Below, one piece after another: positions 1 through 9,396 of a stretch of 64,000 nucleotides of DNA (position 1 is its first letter; every line of letters begins with the position of its first letter). A program made the position numbers and the translations under genes. The notes under the pieces were generated by a model, which saw only the letters and a list, made by a program, of their open reading frames with translations, did no database searches and was not told the origin of the DNA. This DNA comes from Gammaproteobacteria bacterium LSUCC0096 (GTDB taxonomy: Bacteria; Pseudomonadota; Gammaproteobacteria; Pseudomonadales; Litorivicinaceae): NCBI GenBank assembly GCA_008087055.1, contig VIEA01000001.1:655345-719344 (forward strand), read 5' to 3'.

Positions 1-96
1 GCCGATGGCCTAGCTTTTCCGATTCGTGATGATATTCCGGTGATGCTTGCCGATGAAGCACGCACACTGACTAATGATGAGCGGACTGATCGTTAA
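1..96 (+). CDS. YcaR/Trm112-like UPF0434 protein, C-terminal part only
   Basis: The window opens inside a reading frame that runs to TAA at 94-96 and gives 31 residues. The segment around [18 protein letters not shown] is the typical C-terminal signature of the small YcaR (UPF0434, Trm112-like) proteins, about 60 residues long, whose N-terminal zinc-binding half would lie outside the window. The stop overlaps the kdsB start by one base (TAATG), which implies translational coupling. The same neighbour order (ycaR before kdsB) is common in gammaproteobacteria and supports the call. The function of the family is not firmly known; Trm112 homologues activate methyltransferases. Confidence 0.8.
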   Translation, partial: ADGLAFPIRDDIPVMLADEARTLTNDERTDR

Positions 97-836
97 TGAG
101 TTTCATTGCGGTGATCCCCGCTCGTTTCGGATCGACGCGTCTTCCAGGTAAGCCACTCCTTGATATTGCGGGTCAACCCATGATTCAGCATGTCTATGCG
201 CGTGCGCAGTCCTCTCGTGCCGAACGGGTGCTTGTCGCGACTGATGATCAGCGAATTTTTGATGTGGTGACGAATTTCGGTGGTGAATGTTTGATGACAG
301 CATCAGATCATCCAACTGGAACTGATCGCTTAGCCGAAGTCGCTGATATTTTGGGATTGGGCGCTGACACGATTATTGTCAACGTTCAAGGAGACGAGCC
401 GCTGTTGCCTGCGTCTGCAATCCATCAAGTCGCTGACATGTTAGTGGCGCATCCTGAAGCGTCGATAGCGACACTGTGCGAACCGATTCATGATTTATCG
501 GATATCGAAGACCCCAATCAAGTGAAGGTTGTTAAGAGTCGATCCGGTCGCGCGCTTTATTTTTCTCGAGCGCGTATACCGGGTCACCCGACCCTCGCAG
601 TCGGAACGCATTACCGTCACATCGGGCTTTATGGATATCGCGCAGGTTTTTTGCGTGATTTCCGTACATGGGAGCCGACGCCGCTTGAGCAGTTTGAAAG
701 GCTCGAGCAGTTACGAGCCTTAGAGCATGATCGATTGATCCAAGTCGATGTTGCATTGGATTCAATCCCGCCGGGTGTTGATACTGAACATGATTTAGAG
801 CTCGTCCGGAAGTGCTTGGAGAATCCAAGTGTTTGA
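96..836 (+). CDS. kdsB: 3-deoxy-manno-octulosonate cytidylyltransferase
   Basis: Activates Kdo with CTP to CMP-Kdo in the cytoplasm for attachment to lipid A. The 246-residue length is normal for KdsB. The N-terminal nucleotide-binding motif PARFGSTRLPGKPL is at residues 8-21, the metal-binding Asp lies in NVQGDEPLLP (about residue 100), and the C-terminal PPGVDTEHDLE motif carries the second acidic ligand. The start is fixed by one-base overlap with the upstream YcaR-type gene. It overlaps murB by 8 bases, so ycaR-kdsB-murB probably form one transcription unit. The protein phosphatase gene found between kdsB and murB in Pseudomonas is absent here. Confidence 0.97.
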   Translation: MSFIAVIPARFGSTRLPGKPLLDIAGQPMIQHVYARAQSSRAERVLVATDDQRIFDVVTNFGGECLMTASDHPTGTDRLAEVADILGLGADTIIVNVQGDEPLLPASAIHQVADMLVAHPEASIATLCEPIHDLSDIEDPNQVKVVKSRSGRALYFSRARIPGHPTLAVGTHYRHIGLYGYRAGFLRDFRTWEPTPLEQFERLEQLRALEHDRLIQVDVALDSIPPGVDTEHDLELVRKCLENPSV

Positions 837-1836
837 TTTGACTGGATTAACGACACTTAAGCTACCATTTCATGCGGCATCAGTCCTGAAGCTCTCATCG
901 ATTGAAAATGTGTGTGTTTCGATGCCTGAGCTTGGCTCTACACCCCGTCTAATCTTAGGAGGTGGAAGTAACCTCGTTGTGTTGGAGCCTGAATTTGATG
1001 GCGTTGTGTTAAGGCCCGAAATTAAATGCTTTGAAGTGACAGAATCGGGGTCTGACATATTCCTAGAAGTTGGTGCAGGTCATCAATGGCATGACATTGT
1101 GATGCAGACGCTAGAGCGCGGGTGGTTCGGCCTTGAGAATCTCGCATTAATTCCAGGATGGGTGGGTGCAGCTCCGGTTCAGAACATCGGAGCATACGGT
1201 GTTGAGCTTAAAGACCACTGCCATCGCGTCAAGTTATATGATTTCGAAGAAGAGGCAGTCATCGAGCTCGAAGCGTCAGCGCTGAAGTTTGGATATCGTC
1301 ACTCGATTTTGAAAGAGGCACCGGATCGTTTTCTTGTGTTAACCGTGACCTTAAAGCTCTCAACAGTTCCGAATCCGCGTGTGGGATATGGAGCGATCAC
1401 AGATGAATTAGAGAAACAGAATCTGAGTCCATCGAATCCGTGTGATATTGCGAAGGCTGTGATATCAATTCGTCAATCGAAGCTTCCAGATCCGTCTGTT
1501 ACTCCAAACGTGGGTTCGTTCTTTAAGAACCCAGTCGTTCGGAGTGAGGTGGCTGAGCGTCTGAAGGCTGAGTTTCCTGACATGCCAACCTATCCTGATG
1601 GTGAACAAACAAAATTAGCTGCAGGTTGGTTAATAGACCAACTGGGCCTTAAAGGTCATCAAGTGGGTGGTTTTTCGGTGCATGACCGTCAAGCATTGGT
1701 ATTGACCAACGATGGGAATGGAAACGCGGATGAACTCAAGGAACTTGTGGCTTTGATTCGTTCTTCTGTCAAAGCCACATTTGGACTGAGTTTGGCGGTC
1801 GAACCAACCCAACTGGGTCAGTTCAACCGAACCTAA
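829..1836 (+). CDS. murB: UDP-N-acetylenolpyruvoylglucosamine reductase
   Basis: FAD/NADPH enzyme that reduces UDP-GlcNAc-enolpyruvate to UDP-MurNAc, the second committed step of peptidoglycan precursor synthesis. It has 335 residues, the size of the type I (E. coli-like) enzymes. FAD-binding GGGSNLVV is at about 44-51, the NIGAYGVE loop at about 120-127, the proton-donor Ser lies in GSFFKNP (about 225-231), and a C-terminal Glu is in AVEPTQLG. GTG start at 829 inside the end of kdsB. The stop lies one base from the stop of the convergent rne gene, with no terminator hairpin between them. Confidence 0.96.
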   Translation: MFDLTGLTTLKLPFHAASVLKLSSIENVCVSMPELGSTPRLILGGGSNLVVLEPEFDGVVLRPEIKCFEVTESGSDIFLEVGAGHQWHDIVMQTLERGWFGLENLALIPGWVGAAPVQNIGAYGVELKDHCHRVKLYDFEEEAVIELEASALKFGYRHSILKEAPDRFLVLTVTLKLSTVPNPRVGYGAITDELEKQNLSPSNPCDIAKAVISIRQSKLPDPSVTPNVGSFFKNPVVRSEVAERLKAEFPDMPTYPDGEQTKLAAGWLIDQLGLKGHQVGGFSVHDRQALVLTNDGNGNADELKELVALIRSSVKATFGLSLAVEPTQLGQFNRT

Positions 1837-1837
1837 C

Positions 1838-4810
1838 TTATTCAGTTTCAGTTGTTTCCTGTGGCGCTGAATCCGTTCCTTGCGCTGGGGTATCCGCTTT
1901 ACGTGGGCGACCACGGCCGCGGCCACGCTTAGGTTTGTCGGCGTCTTCCGTCGATGCGGTTGCGCTTGCATCGACACTGTCTTCGAGCAGTTGCGCTTTG
2001 AGATCGGAAACTGAGGGCGCAGCGCTACTTTCAGTTGTTGCTTCAGTAGCAGCGCGACGGCGACCACGACCGCGTCCACGTTTCGGCTTATCCGAATCCT
2101 CGTTAACTTCGGTTTCGGCACCCTTATCAGTTGCTGGCTCTTCAGCTACTGGTTGCGACGCTACTTCGGAGACCACTTCTGTTGGTGTTTCTTCAGCTTT
2201 TGCCTTTGGCTTACGGCCTCTGCGAGCTGGTTTTTTCGTAGGCTCTTCTGTCGTCTCGCTTGTTTCTGTCTCTATTGCTGGCGCGTTTTCTGGCTCAGCT
2301 TGAGTGGCTACCGGTTCGGCCTGGGCGTCTGCATTATTCTCTTCTGCAATTCCTGATTTACGAGGACGACCGCGACCACGGCTGGCGCGTTTTGGCTTCT
2401 CTTCAGATGTTGCTTCTGCAGGCGTTACTTCCGCAGGCATTACTTCTACAACAGTTTCTGCCTCAGGCGCTTTCGCTTCAGTTGCAGGTTCAGCCACCTC
2501 TGTCTGTGCCACTGTTGTTTCAGTTGTATTACCAGACTCCTCGTTTCGACGTGCTCCGCGACGACCGCGACGTGCACGCTTGGGTTTTTCTGATTCAGAC
2601 ATGAGTCCTTCGTTCAGTACGGGAGCATCATCGATGGTCGTTTCACCGGAAGTCGTTGCATGCGCTTCAAGCTGTGCTTCTTGGCTGGCAATGGCGTTTT
2701 CCCCACGTTGCTTTCGTTGTGCACGCTTTGGACGCGGGGTCAGATTTTCGTCATGTGCTTTGAGCTCAGCCTCACGCTCTGGAGAGACTTCTTGGGTTTG
2801 AGGTGTTTGAACCTCGTTCTCCATGACCTCTGGGTTCTCAGAGCGGTTTTTATTGCGTCGACGTCGACGTCGACGACCACCTTGTGATCCGTCTGCTGTG
2901 CGCTCTGTTTCTTGTGTCTGAGGTCCACGGTTATTTTGTGGACGATTGGTTTGATCGCCGTCTGTGCGATCTCGGCGATCGTTGTTTTTGTTATTGCGAC
3001 GTCGATTGTTTTGGCTTGAGCGGCGATTCGCTTGCTCATCCTCAGCATCACCAAACAAGAAACCGAAGACACGTGACAGCAACGACTTTTGCTGAGGCTT
3101 ACCTTGGCGGCGACGCGCGCTCTCGGGACGCTTTTTGCGCCCGATGCTTTCATCTCGATCGCTTTCTTCGACTTTAACGGGTTCAGGAGCGCGCTCTGGC
3201 GCTGGTGTTTTTGGTTTGATATCGGTAACGAGTGCTTGTTCGCGCTCTTCGGCTTGTTTTGCACGGACAAGCTCGGGTTCAGGCGCAGGAGTCGATGATT
3301 GAATATCAATCGAAAGCTCGAGGTTTGCCACTTGTGGATCATCGTCACGAAGGCGCTGAAGGTCGTAATTCGGTGTTTCCATGTTTGGATTTGGAATCAC
3401 CAATACACGTACTTTATGACGGCGTTGGATGGATTCGAGCTGTTGGCGCTTTTCGTTTAAGAGGAATGTACCGACTGGAACAGGGACCTGAACGCGGACT
3501 TCACCCGTCCGTTCTTTGACTGTCTCATCTTCCAATAAACGCAGAATCTGCAGTGCAAGCGATTGCACGTCACGGATACTGCCTTGACCATGGCAGCGTG
3601 GGCATACCACACCGCTTGTTTCACCGAGTGATGGGCGAAGACGCTGGCGACTCATTTCAAGAAGGCCAAATCGTGAAATACGGCCGATTTGAACTCTCGC
3701 GCGATCAGATTTCAGAGCATCTTTTAGTCGGTTTTCTACAGCCTTTTGATTTTTGTTAGCAGACATGTCGATGAAATCGATAACGACTAAACCACCCATG
3801 TCACGAAGACGCAGTTGACGAGCAATCTCGTCTGCGGCCTCTAAATTCGTATGCAGTGCTGTTTCTTCGATGTCTCCGCCTTTCGTTGCACGCGCAGAGT
3901 TGATATCAATTGAAACCAATGCCTCTGTTGGATCGATAACGATCGCACCACCTGATGGAAGCCGAACTTCACGTTGGAACGCCGATTCGATTTGGCCTTC
4001 GATCTGGAATCGATTGAAGAGGGGTGTTTCATCTTGGTACAGCTTGACCTTACTACCGTATGACGGCATGACCTGTTGAATGAGGTCTTTTGCTTTTTCG
4101 AAGACTTGTTCGTTATCGACAAGAACTTCGCCGATGTCTTGGCGGAGATAATCACGAATCGCGCGAACAATGACATTCGATTCTTGATAGATCAAAAAAG
4201 GTGCTACTCCGGAAAGCGCTGCCTTGCGGATCGCTTGCCATGCAGTATCTAAGTAATCGAGGTCCCACTGGAGCTCTTCAACAGACCGCCCAACACCTGC
4301 GGTACGGATGATAATGCCTGCGCCTTGGGCAATTGTCAGGTTGGCAAGTTTATCGCGCAGTTCAGCACGATCTTCCCCTTCAATTCGGCGCGAAATACCA
4401 CCGGCATCTGGGTTGTTTGGCATGAGAACCAAATAACGGCCAGCTAGTGAGATATAAGTCGTGAGAGCGGCGCCTTTGGTTCCACGCTCTTCTTTCTCGA
4501 CTTGGACGATCAGCTCTTGGCCTTCTTTTAAGACCTTGTCGATTTTCACACGCTCACCTTCAGTAGGCGTGTTGTAGAAGTATTCGGGAGAAATTTCTTT
4601 CAGTGGTAAGAAACCGTGACGCTCACTACCGAAATCGATAAAAGCAGCTTCAAGACTTGGTTCGATCCGCGAAATTTTCGCGCGATAGATATTGCCTTTT
4701 TTCTGTTCACGGTCTGATGACTCGATATCGAGGTCGTAGAGTTTTTGACCGTCGACCATTGCAACGCGAATTTCTTCCGCCTGCAGTGCATTAATTAATA
4801 TACGCTTCAT
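1838..4810 (-). CDS. rne: Ribonuclease E
   Basis: Essential endoribonuclease and scaffold of the RNA degradosome. The ATG at 4810 gives an N-terminus ([13 protein letters not shown]) collinear with E. coli RNase E and 990 residues. The catalytic half has an S1 domain (about 38-120), acidic residues in VSIDIN and VIDFIDM, and the Zn-link CPRCHGQG near residue 405. The second half is disordered: a likely membrane-targeting amphipathic helix ([12 protein letters not shown]), an Arg/Asn-rich stretch, then a long Glu/Ala/Pro region punctuated by KPKR-type basic blocks, two of which contain RGRGRPRK. The ribosome binding site is weak (GAAGG well upstream), as expected for a gene controlled through its leader. 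It converges on murB. Confidence 0.97.
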   Translation of the reverse strand: MKRILINALQAEEIRVAMVDGQKLYDLDIESSDREQKKGNIYRAKISRIEPSLEAAFIDFGSERHGFLPLKEISPEYFYNTPTEGERVKIDKVLKEGQELIVQVEKEERGTKGAALTTYISLAGRYLVLMPNNPDAGGISRRIEGEDRAELRDKLANLTIAQGAGIIIRTAGVGRSVEELQWDLDYLDTAWQAIRKAALSGVAPFLIYQESNVIVRAIRDYLRQDIGEVLVDNEQVFEKAKDLIQQVMPSYGSKVKLYQDETPLFNRFQIEGQIESAFQREVRLPSGGAIVIDPTEALVSIDINSARATKGGDIEETALHTNLEAADEIARQLRLRDMGGLVVIDFIDMSANKNQKAVENRLKDALKSDRARVQIGRISRFGLLEMSRQRLRPSLGETSGVVCPRCHGQGSIRDVQSLALQILRLLEDETVKERTGEVRVQVPVPVGTFLLNEKRQQLESIQRRHKVRVLVIPNPNMETPNYDLQRLRDDDPQVANLELSIDIQSSTPAPEPELVRAKQAEEREQALVTDIKPKTPAPERAPEPVKVEESDRDESIGRKKRPESARRRQGKPQQKSLLSRVFGFLFGDAEDEQANRRSSQNNRRRNNKNNDRRDRTDGDQTNRPQNNRGPQTQETERTADGSQGGRRRRRRRNKNRSENPEVMENEVQTPQTQEVSPEREAELKAHDENLTPRPKRAQRKQRGENAIASQEAQLEAHATTSGETTIDDAPVLNEGLMSESEKPKRARRGRRGARRNEESGNTTETTVAQTEVAEPATEAKAPEAETVVEVMPAEVTPAEATSEEKPKRASRGRGRPRKSGIAEENNADAQAEPVATQAEPENAPAIETETSETTEEPTKKPARRGRKPKAKAEETPTEVVSEVASQPVAEEPATDKGAETEVNEDSDKPKRGRGRGRRRAATEATTESSAAPSVSDLKAQLLEDSVDASATASTEDADKPKRGRGRGRPRKADTPAQGTDSAPQETTETE

Positions 4811-5148
4811 TGTAAGTGGCAACCTTCATGGTTTGATCGCCACGATCTCAGAGGGCTAGCTATACTAACCATGGCCCAACCGTAAAATCGGTCGGGCGAC
4901 AAGACACATTGTAAAGGGCTCGACCGGTATACCGGGAGCCCGGAATTTCTTTGTTACTGCAGGCTATCCTGCCGACACATTGATATGTGTTTGTCCCAGC
5001 TTTGCTGGCCCGCCAAGATCGGGCGGGATTATTTCAACTCCGGAAAACCGGAGGTCTCATTCGGCTTTAGGGAGTCTTGACTCAACCTAAAGTAGTCTGG
5101 AGCATAACAGCGCATGTCGCTTGCGGCAATGCATCATGGAGAAAGTGA
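4811..5148 (-). promoter_or_regulatory. Hairpin-rich rne 5' leader and divergent rne/rluC promoter region
   Basis: This 338-base gap holds no convincing gene. Read on the minus strand it contains at least six short perfect or near-perfect hairpins: 5038-5053 (CTCCGG/CCGGAG), 5009-5027 (CCCGCC/GGCGGG), 4996-5008 (CCAGC/GCTGG), 4976-4990 (ACACAT/ATGTGT), 4959-4972 (GCAGG/CCTGC), 4916-4941 (GGGCTC/GAGCCC with CCGG inner stem) and 4873-4897 (GCCCGACCG/GGTTGGGC). In E. coli the rne 5' UTR is a structured autoregulatory element that RNase E itself cuts. By position and structure this is likely its counterpart. The rluC promoter must also lie here. I could not fix a -10/-35 pair. Confidence 0.6.
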
Positions 5149-6096
5149 GTGGAAAAGAAAGTCCAATGGGTGACTGTAGACGCCGCCAAGGAAGGGCAAC
5201 GGCTTGATAATTTTTTATCAAGTCAGCTGAAAGGGCTTCCAAAGGGGCGTATTTATAAAATGATCCGGACCGGTGAAGTTCGGATCAACAAAGGACGTTG
5301 TAAACCTGACTCACGTGTATCCGCTGGTGATGTCGTTCGAATCCCACCGGTTGATTTGGAGCCGCCCAAAGAGCAGGTTGCTCATCGCGGGATTCAGATG
5401 AAGTTGTCTGATGCGCTGATTTACGAAGATGAAGATATCTTGGTGTTGAATAAACCTTCGGGTTTAGCGGTTCATGGTGGTTCTGGTTTATCAACTGGGT
5501 TAATTGAGCAGTTGCGTCTGGCGCGACCCGAAGAGAAATTCTTAGAGTTGGTTCATCGGCTTGACCGGGAAACCAGTGGTTGTTTATTGGTTGCACGCAG
5601 GCCATCGGCGTTGCGCCGTTTGCACAAACAATTGCGCGATCAAGATAAATCCTTGCAAAAACGATATGTGGCTTTAGTTGCTGGAAAATGGCCTCAATAT
5701 CTTGTTGATGTCGAAGCGCCGCTTGAGAAGTTTGAGCGAGGGGGAGAGCGAATTGTTCAGGTCACTGAGAATGGCAAGCCTTCTCATACCCGCATCCGCA
5801 TTCTTGAGCATTTAGACGGTTGTACTTTAATTGAGGCCGAACCTGTCACTGGGCGGACGCATCAGATACGTGTTCATGCCGCCTATTACAAACATGCGGT
5901 ATTAGGTGATCCTAAATATCAGCATGATGATTCGCGTGATCAATGGCGAGCTCGAGGCATTAATGGACTGTGTTTGCACAGTCGTTCGATTGGCTTTAAG
6001 GGAGCGACGGGGCATCAGGTGACTGTTGTTGCGCCAATCCCTAACCCGATGCAGCGATTTTTAGTGGAAGCTGGATATGACCCAGACATTTATTAG
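5149..6096 (+). CDS. rluC: 23S rRNA pseudouridine synthase RluC (955/2504/2580)
   Basis: Isomerises uridines 955, 2504 and 2580 of 23S rRNA. The 315-residue protein has an N-terminal S4 RNA-binding domain (about residues 16-75) and an RluA-type catalytic domain with the nucleophilic Asp in HRLDRETSGCLLVAR (about 131-145). GTG start at 5149 with GGAGAAAG upstream; the ATG at 5136 is out of frame. It is divergent from rne, the standard arrangement in gammaproteobacteria, and is followed 11 bases later by sppA. RluC rather than RluA or RluD is chosen from the rne neighbourhood and the S4 domain. Confidence 0.95.
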   Translation: MEKKVQWVTVDAAKEGQRLDNFLSSQLKGLPKGRIYKMIRTGEVRINKGRCKPDSRVSAGDVVRIPPVDLEPPKEQVAHRGIQMKLSDALIYEDEDILVLNKPSGLAVHGGSGLSTGLIEQLRLARPEEKFLELVHRLDRETSGCLLVARRPSALRRLHKQLRDQDKSLQKRYVALVAGKWPQYLVDVEAPLEKFERGGERIVQVTENGKPSHTRIRILEHLDGCTLIEAEPVTGRTHQIRVHAAYYKHAVLGDPKYQHDDSRDQWRARGINGLCLHSRSIGFKGATGHQVTVVAPIPNPMQRFLVEAGYDPDIY

Positions 6097-6107
6097 AGAG
6101 GTGATGA

Positions 6108-7121
6108 ATGGCAGAGAATCCTTGGACTGAGGGAGATGAACCCATGAAAGATCCTCATCAATATAAAGAGACGGAACGCCTTTGGTCTGTCCTTGAGAAG
6201 ACATTAGCGTCATCGACAATTGAGCAACGCCGCGCGAGACGTTGGGGTATCTTTTTTAAAACGATCACATTCGGCTACATCATCGGTCTCAGTTTGTTCT
6301 TAATTAACCAATCAGAACTGCCGGTCGATGCAATGGGCTCTTATACGCACACTGCGGTCGTTCCAATTGATGGCGTGATTGCTCCGGGCGAGAGCGCGAA
6401 CGCCTATGATATTCAACAGAATTTAGAGGCTGCCTTTGAAGCTCCGGGCTCTAAAGGAGTGATGCTGGAGATTAATTCACCAGGTGGTAGCCCTGTACAA
6501 TCAGAGTATGTGTATCGGGCGATCCTAGACTTGAAAGCGCAATATCCAGGAAAGCCTGTGCATGCAGTGATTGGAGATATTGGCGCAAGCGGTGCGTATT
6601 ACATTGCGGCGGCTGCAGATACGATTCATGCCGCACCTGCTTCAATCGTTGGATCGATAGGGGTTGTTTCGTCCGGTTTTGGGTTCAACGGGCTCCTCGA
6701 AAAACTGGGTGTTGACCGTCGTGTGATCACAGCGGGCGAAAACAAAGCAATGCTTGATCCGTTCATGCCTGAATCGGCGAGCGATAAAAAGCATTTGCAG
6801 GGTCTACTCGATGCGACGCATCAGCAGTTCATCGCTCGTGTCAAAGAGGGTCGTGGTGAGCGCCTTACACCCGGTGATGAAAACGTGTTTGATGGTCGCG
6901 TCTGGAGTGGTGAGCAGGCACTGGTTCTGGGTTTAGTGGATTCGCTCGCAGGTCCTCTTGAGGTTGCACGAGAATGGATTGGTGCTGAAGAACGGGTGTA
7001 TTACGTTCAAGATGAGCCACTTTTGAATCAATTCTCTCGAGAGTTTGGGTTCGGTGTTGGGACTGCGCTGACCTGGTTGGGCCGTCAAGGAATTTTAAAT
7101 CCTTGGTCTCTTAGCCACTGA
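6108..7121 (+). CDS. sppA: Signal peptide peptidase, S49 family (SppA short form)
   Basis: Membrane-bound serine protease that degrades cleaved signal peptides. A cytoplasmic N-terminus of about 50 residues is followed by one membrane segment (about 50-67, TFGYIIGLSLFLI) and a single S49 domain. The nucleophile Ser lies in GASGAYY (about 162) and the general-base Lys in AGENKAML (about 215). At 337 residues it is the short single-domain type, not the 600-residue tandem form of E. coli SppA. It starts 11 bases after rluC with AGAGAGGTG as ribosome binding site. The HAD phosphatase gene seen between rluC and sppA in Pseudomonas is missing. Its 3' end overlaps the convergent maf gene by 37 bases. 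Confidence 0.92.
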   Translation: MAENPWTEGDEPMKDPHQYKETERLWSVLEKTLASSTIEQRRARRWGIFFKTITFGYIIGLSLFLINQSELPVDAMGSYTHTAVVPIDGVIAPGESANAYDIQQNLEAAFEAPGSKGVMLEINSPGGSPVQSEYVYRAILDLKAQYPGKPVHAVIGDIGASGAYYIAAAADTIHAAPASIVGSIGVVSSGFGFNGLLEKLGVDRRVITAGENKAMLDPFMPESASDKKHLQGLLDATHQQFIARVKEGRGERLTPGDENVFDGRVWSGEQALVLGLVDSLAGPLEVAREWIGAEERVYYVQDEPLLNQFSREFGFGVGTALTWLGRQGILNPWSLSH

Positions 7122-7663
7122 CAGAGCTTGATTAGAGGGAGACCCTCGAGTGCCGTTGGGTCTTCACTTTTCACGGATGTAAAAAGACTGATTCCCAAGC
7201 TTTCGACTTTAAAGCTGCCTGCGCAGTCGAGCGGCATATCTTTTATCACGTAGCGCTCAATTTCCAGAGGGTCGAGCTCTCTGAGTGTGACGATGACTTC
7301 TTCGGTATATGTGATGCAGGGTTGTTTTGGAGCGATAACGCCGACGGACGTAAAAAAAGACACCGTTTGCCCCGAGAGTTTTTGAAGCATTGCACACGCA
7401 TTTTCGATGGTGGCTGGCTTGCCTAAGATGACACCGTCAACTTCAGCCGATTGATCTGTGCTAATGACGATGGCGTCTGGATGGCGGTCAGCGACGGTTT
7501 TTGCTTTGACTTGTGCCAATCGCTCACTGAGTGCGCGAGCTGACTCGCTTCCTTGGGGGCTTTCATCAATTGCTGGAGCGTCGGTTGTAAACGCGATCTC
7601 GAGTCGTTTGAGGATGTTTTTCTTGTATTGGCTCTCACTAGCCAAGATCACTTCTTGATTCAT
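7085..7663 (-). CDS. Maf family nucleotide pyrophosphatase (YceF type)
   Basis: Maf proteins hydrolyse modified NTPs; the YceF branch, found at this locus next to yceD-rpmF in E. coli, acts on m7GTP. The 192-residue protein starts with the family signature ILASESQYKKNIL (variant of the usual ASxSPRR), then has STDQSAEVDGVILGKP with the catalytic Asp, and the cis-Pro/Glu-rich C-terminal region. The assignment to YceF rather than YhdE rests on locus and length. It is divergent from yceD with a 62-base shared promoter gap and convergent with sppA. Confidence 0.9.
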   Translation of the reverse strand: MNQEVILASESQYKKNILKRLEIAFTTDAPAIDESPQGSESARALSERLAQVKAKTVADRHPDAIVISTDQSAEVDGVILGKPATIENACAMLQKLSGQTVSFFTSVGVIAPKQPCITYTEEVIVTLRELDPLEIERYVIKDMPLDCAGSFKVESLGISLFTSVKSEDPTALEGLPLIKLCQWLRDQGFKIP

Positions 7664-7725
7664 CGTTGAATTTCAGCGCTTTAGTCTTTGACAGAGGGCC
7701 TGCGCATCACTAAAATCCCCCGCCT

Positions 7726-8238
7726 ATGTTTTCAGACACCCTACCTGAGCACCTGAACGCGAATCGCTTCATCGATGCGAAGGAGGAGTTATCTGGCCCT
7801 CTAGAACCTCAACATTACAAGAGGTTTGCGGAGATGGCGACTTTGTTACCTGGCGGACAGGCAACAGTGCGCGGATCCAGAGAGCCGTATGGCCCGCGAG
7901 TGGTGTCTGGAGAGCTTCAGTGTGAGGCGAGCATGACCTGTCAGCGTTGTTTGCAACCGGTCACAGTAGCGCTTCAGGGATCAATTCACTGGGGTCTCGT
8001 ATTTTCCGAGAGGGAAATGCAGAGTCTCGACCAGGACTTGGATCCAATCCTGATAGAAGAAGGTCAACTTTTTCTAAGACAGGCCATTGAAGACGAAATG
8101 GTTTTGTTATTGCCGATTATGCCGATGCATGAATCGTGTGATAACGGATGGATACCGGATCCGGAACCCGGGGATGTTTCGGAAAAAGAGAGCCCATTTG
8201 CGGTGCTCGCTGCGTTAAAGAATGAACAGGGATCCTGA
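7726..8238 (+). CDS. yceD: YceD family protein (DUF177), 23S rRNA accumulation protein
   Basis: A 170-residue YceD/DUF177 protein. The family is encoded directly before rpmF in most bacteria and is linked to 23S rRNA maturation. A CQRCL pair (about residues 71-75) is the conserved cysteine feature, and the central region LDPILIEEGQLFLRQAIEDE is typical. It lies 12 bases upstream of rpmF and divergent from maf. Molecular activity is not established. Confidence 0.9.
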   Translation: MFSDTLPEHLNANRFIDAKEELSGPLEPQHYKRFAEMATLLPGGQATVRGSREPYGPRVVSGELQCEASMTCQRCLQPVTVALQGSIHWGLVFSEREMQSLDQDLDPILIEEGQLFLRQAIEDEMVLLLPIMPMHESCDNGWIPDPEPGDVSEKESPFAVLAALKNEQGS

Positions 8239-8250
8239 AGGGAGATCATC

Positions 8251-8451
8251 ATGGCCGTTCAACAGAACAAAAAATCTCGCTCGCGTCGCGGTATGCGTCG
8301 TGCGCATGACTCACTGTCAGGTCCTACGCTGACAACTGACGCGATGACAGGTGAAATCCACCGTCGTCACCACGTAAGCCCAGACGGGTTTTACCGTGGT
8401 CGTCAGGTCGTGACACCACGTCAAGAAGAAGTTGCAGAAGACGACGAATAG
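8251..8451 (+). CDS. rpmF: 50S ribosomal protein L32
   Basis: Small basic large-subunit protein. [20 protein letters not shown] at the start is diagnostic, followed by an [17 protein letters not shown] core. It has 66 residues, slightly longer than the usual 56-60 because of an acidic tail (EEVAEDDE). No zinc-binding cysteines, so it is the C-minus form. Good ribosome binding site (AAGGGAG). fabD begins only three bases after the stop: plsX and fabH, normally between rpmF and fabD in related genomes, are not here. Confidence 0.97.
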   Translation: MAVQQNKKSRSRRGMRRAHDSLSGPTLTTDAMTGEIHRRHHVSPDGFYRGRQVVTPRQEEVAEDDE

Positions 8452-8454
8452 TCG

Positions 8455-9396
8455 ATGGCTTTTGCAGCCCTCTTTCCAGGGCAGGGTTCTCAGACTGTCG
8501 GCATGTTGGCCGACTTTGAGTCGGACTGCCCGGAGGTCAAAGATACCTTCACTGAAGCGTCTGATGCACTTGGCTACGATCTCTGGGCTTTAGCTCAAGA
8601 GGGGCCTGCCGAGCAATTATCTCTGACTGAAATCACGCAGCCGCTCATGCTCACTGCAGGGGTGGCTTTATACCGTGCTTGGAGTCAGGCAAACGGTCAG
8701 AGCGCGTCTTACATGGCTGGCCATAGTCTCGGTGAATACACCGCCTTGACAGCAGCGGGCAGTTTGCAACTGGCCGATGCAGTGCAACTCGTTCGCGCAC
8801 GCGGTCAGTTCATGCAAGAGGCTGTTCCAAACGGAACAGGGGCGATGGCTGCTGTGATTGGTTTAGACGATGACAAAATCGAGTCTGTCTGCACTCAGGT
8901 TGCAACAGAGACTGGGCTTGTTATTGAAGCGGTCAACTACAATGCACCAGGACAACTGGTAATTGCAGGTGATGCGGTAGCAGTTGAGGCATCCCTCCCT
9001 TTACTCAAAGAAGCTGGCGCCAAACGTGCACTTCCGCTGCCGGTCAGTGCTCCATTTCATTGCGCGTTAATGAAACCTGCTGCAGAGCGCTTGCAAGACA
9101 AGCTTGATGCGATTGAGGTCAACACACCGTTGGTTCCAGTGATTCAAAACGTCAGTATTCAGCCAGAGTCAGATGTTTCGGTGATTCGAGCCCAGCTCAT
9201 CAAACAAACATTCTCACCGGTGCGCTGGACTCAGACCGTTCGGAGCTTCGAAGGACTCGGTATTCAGGCTGCTGCGGAATTTGGCCCAGGCGCTGTGCTT
9301 TGTGGGCTGGCAAAGCGAATTCAAACCGATGCTCAACACTTCCCGCTGGGAACGCATGAGCTATTCACCAAAGCATTACAGGAAATCAACGGATGA
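8455..9396 (+). CDS. fabD: Malonyl-CoA:ACP transacylase
   Basis: Transfers malonyl from CoA to acyl carrier protein for fatty acid elongation. 313 residues. FPGQGSQTVGM at 5-15, nucleophile Ser in GHSLGEYTA (about residue 91), catalytic His in APFHCALM (about 200) and Gln in the PVIQNV region. It starts three bases after rpmF and overlaps fabG by four bases (ATGA). It is part of the rpmF-fabD-fabG-acpP-fabF cluster. Confidence 0.97.
   Translation: MAFAALFPGQGSQTVGMLADFESDCPEVKDTFTEASDALGYDLWALAQEGPAEQLSLTEITQPLMLTAGVALYRAWSQANGQSASYMAGHSLGEYTALTAAGSLQLADAVQLVRARGQFMQEAVPNGTGAMAAVIGLDDDKIESVCTQVATETGLVIEAVNYNAPGQLVIAGDAVAVEASLPLLKEAGAKRALPLPVSAPFHCALMKPAAERLQDKLDAIEVNTPLVPVIQNVSIQPESDVSVIRAQLIKQTFSPVRWTQTVRSFEGLGIQAAAEFGPGAVLCGLAKRIQTDAQHFPLGTHELFTKALQEING

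Noticed and set aside
1935..3348. Several long open frames on the plus strand and a shifted minus frame within the rne tail
   Set aside because: They are shadows of the low-complexity, repeat-rich RNase E C-terminal region; products are biased nonsense with no start signals.
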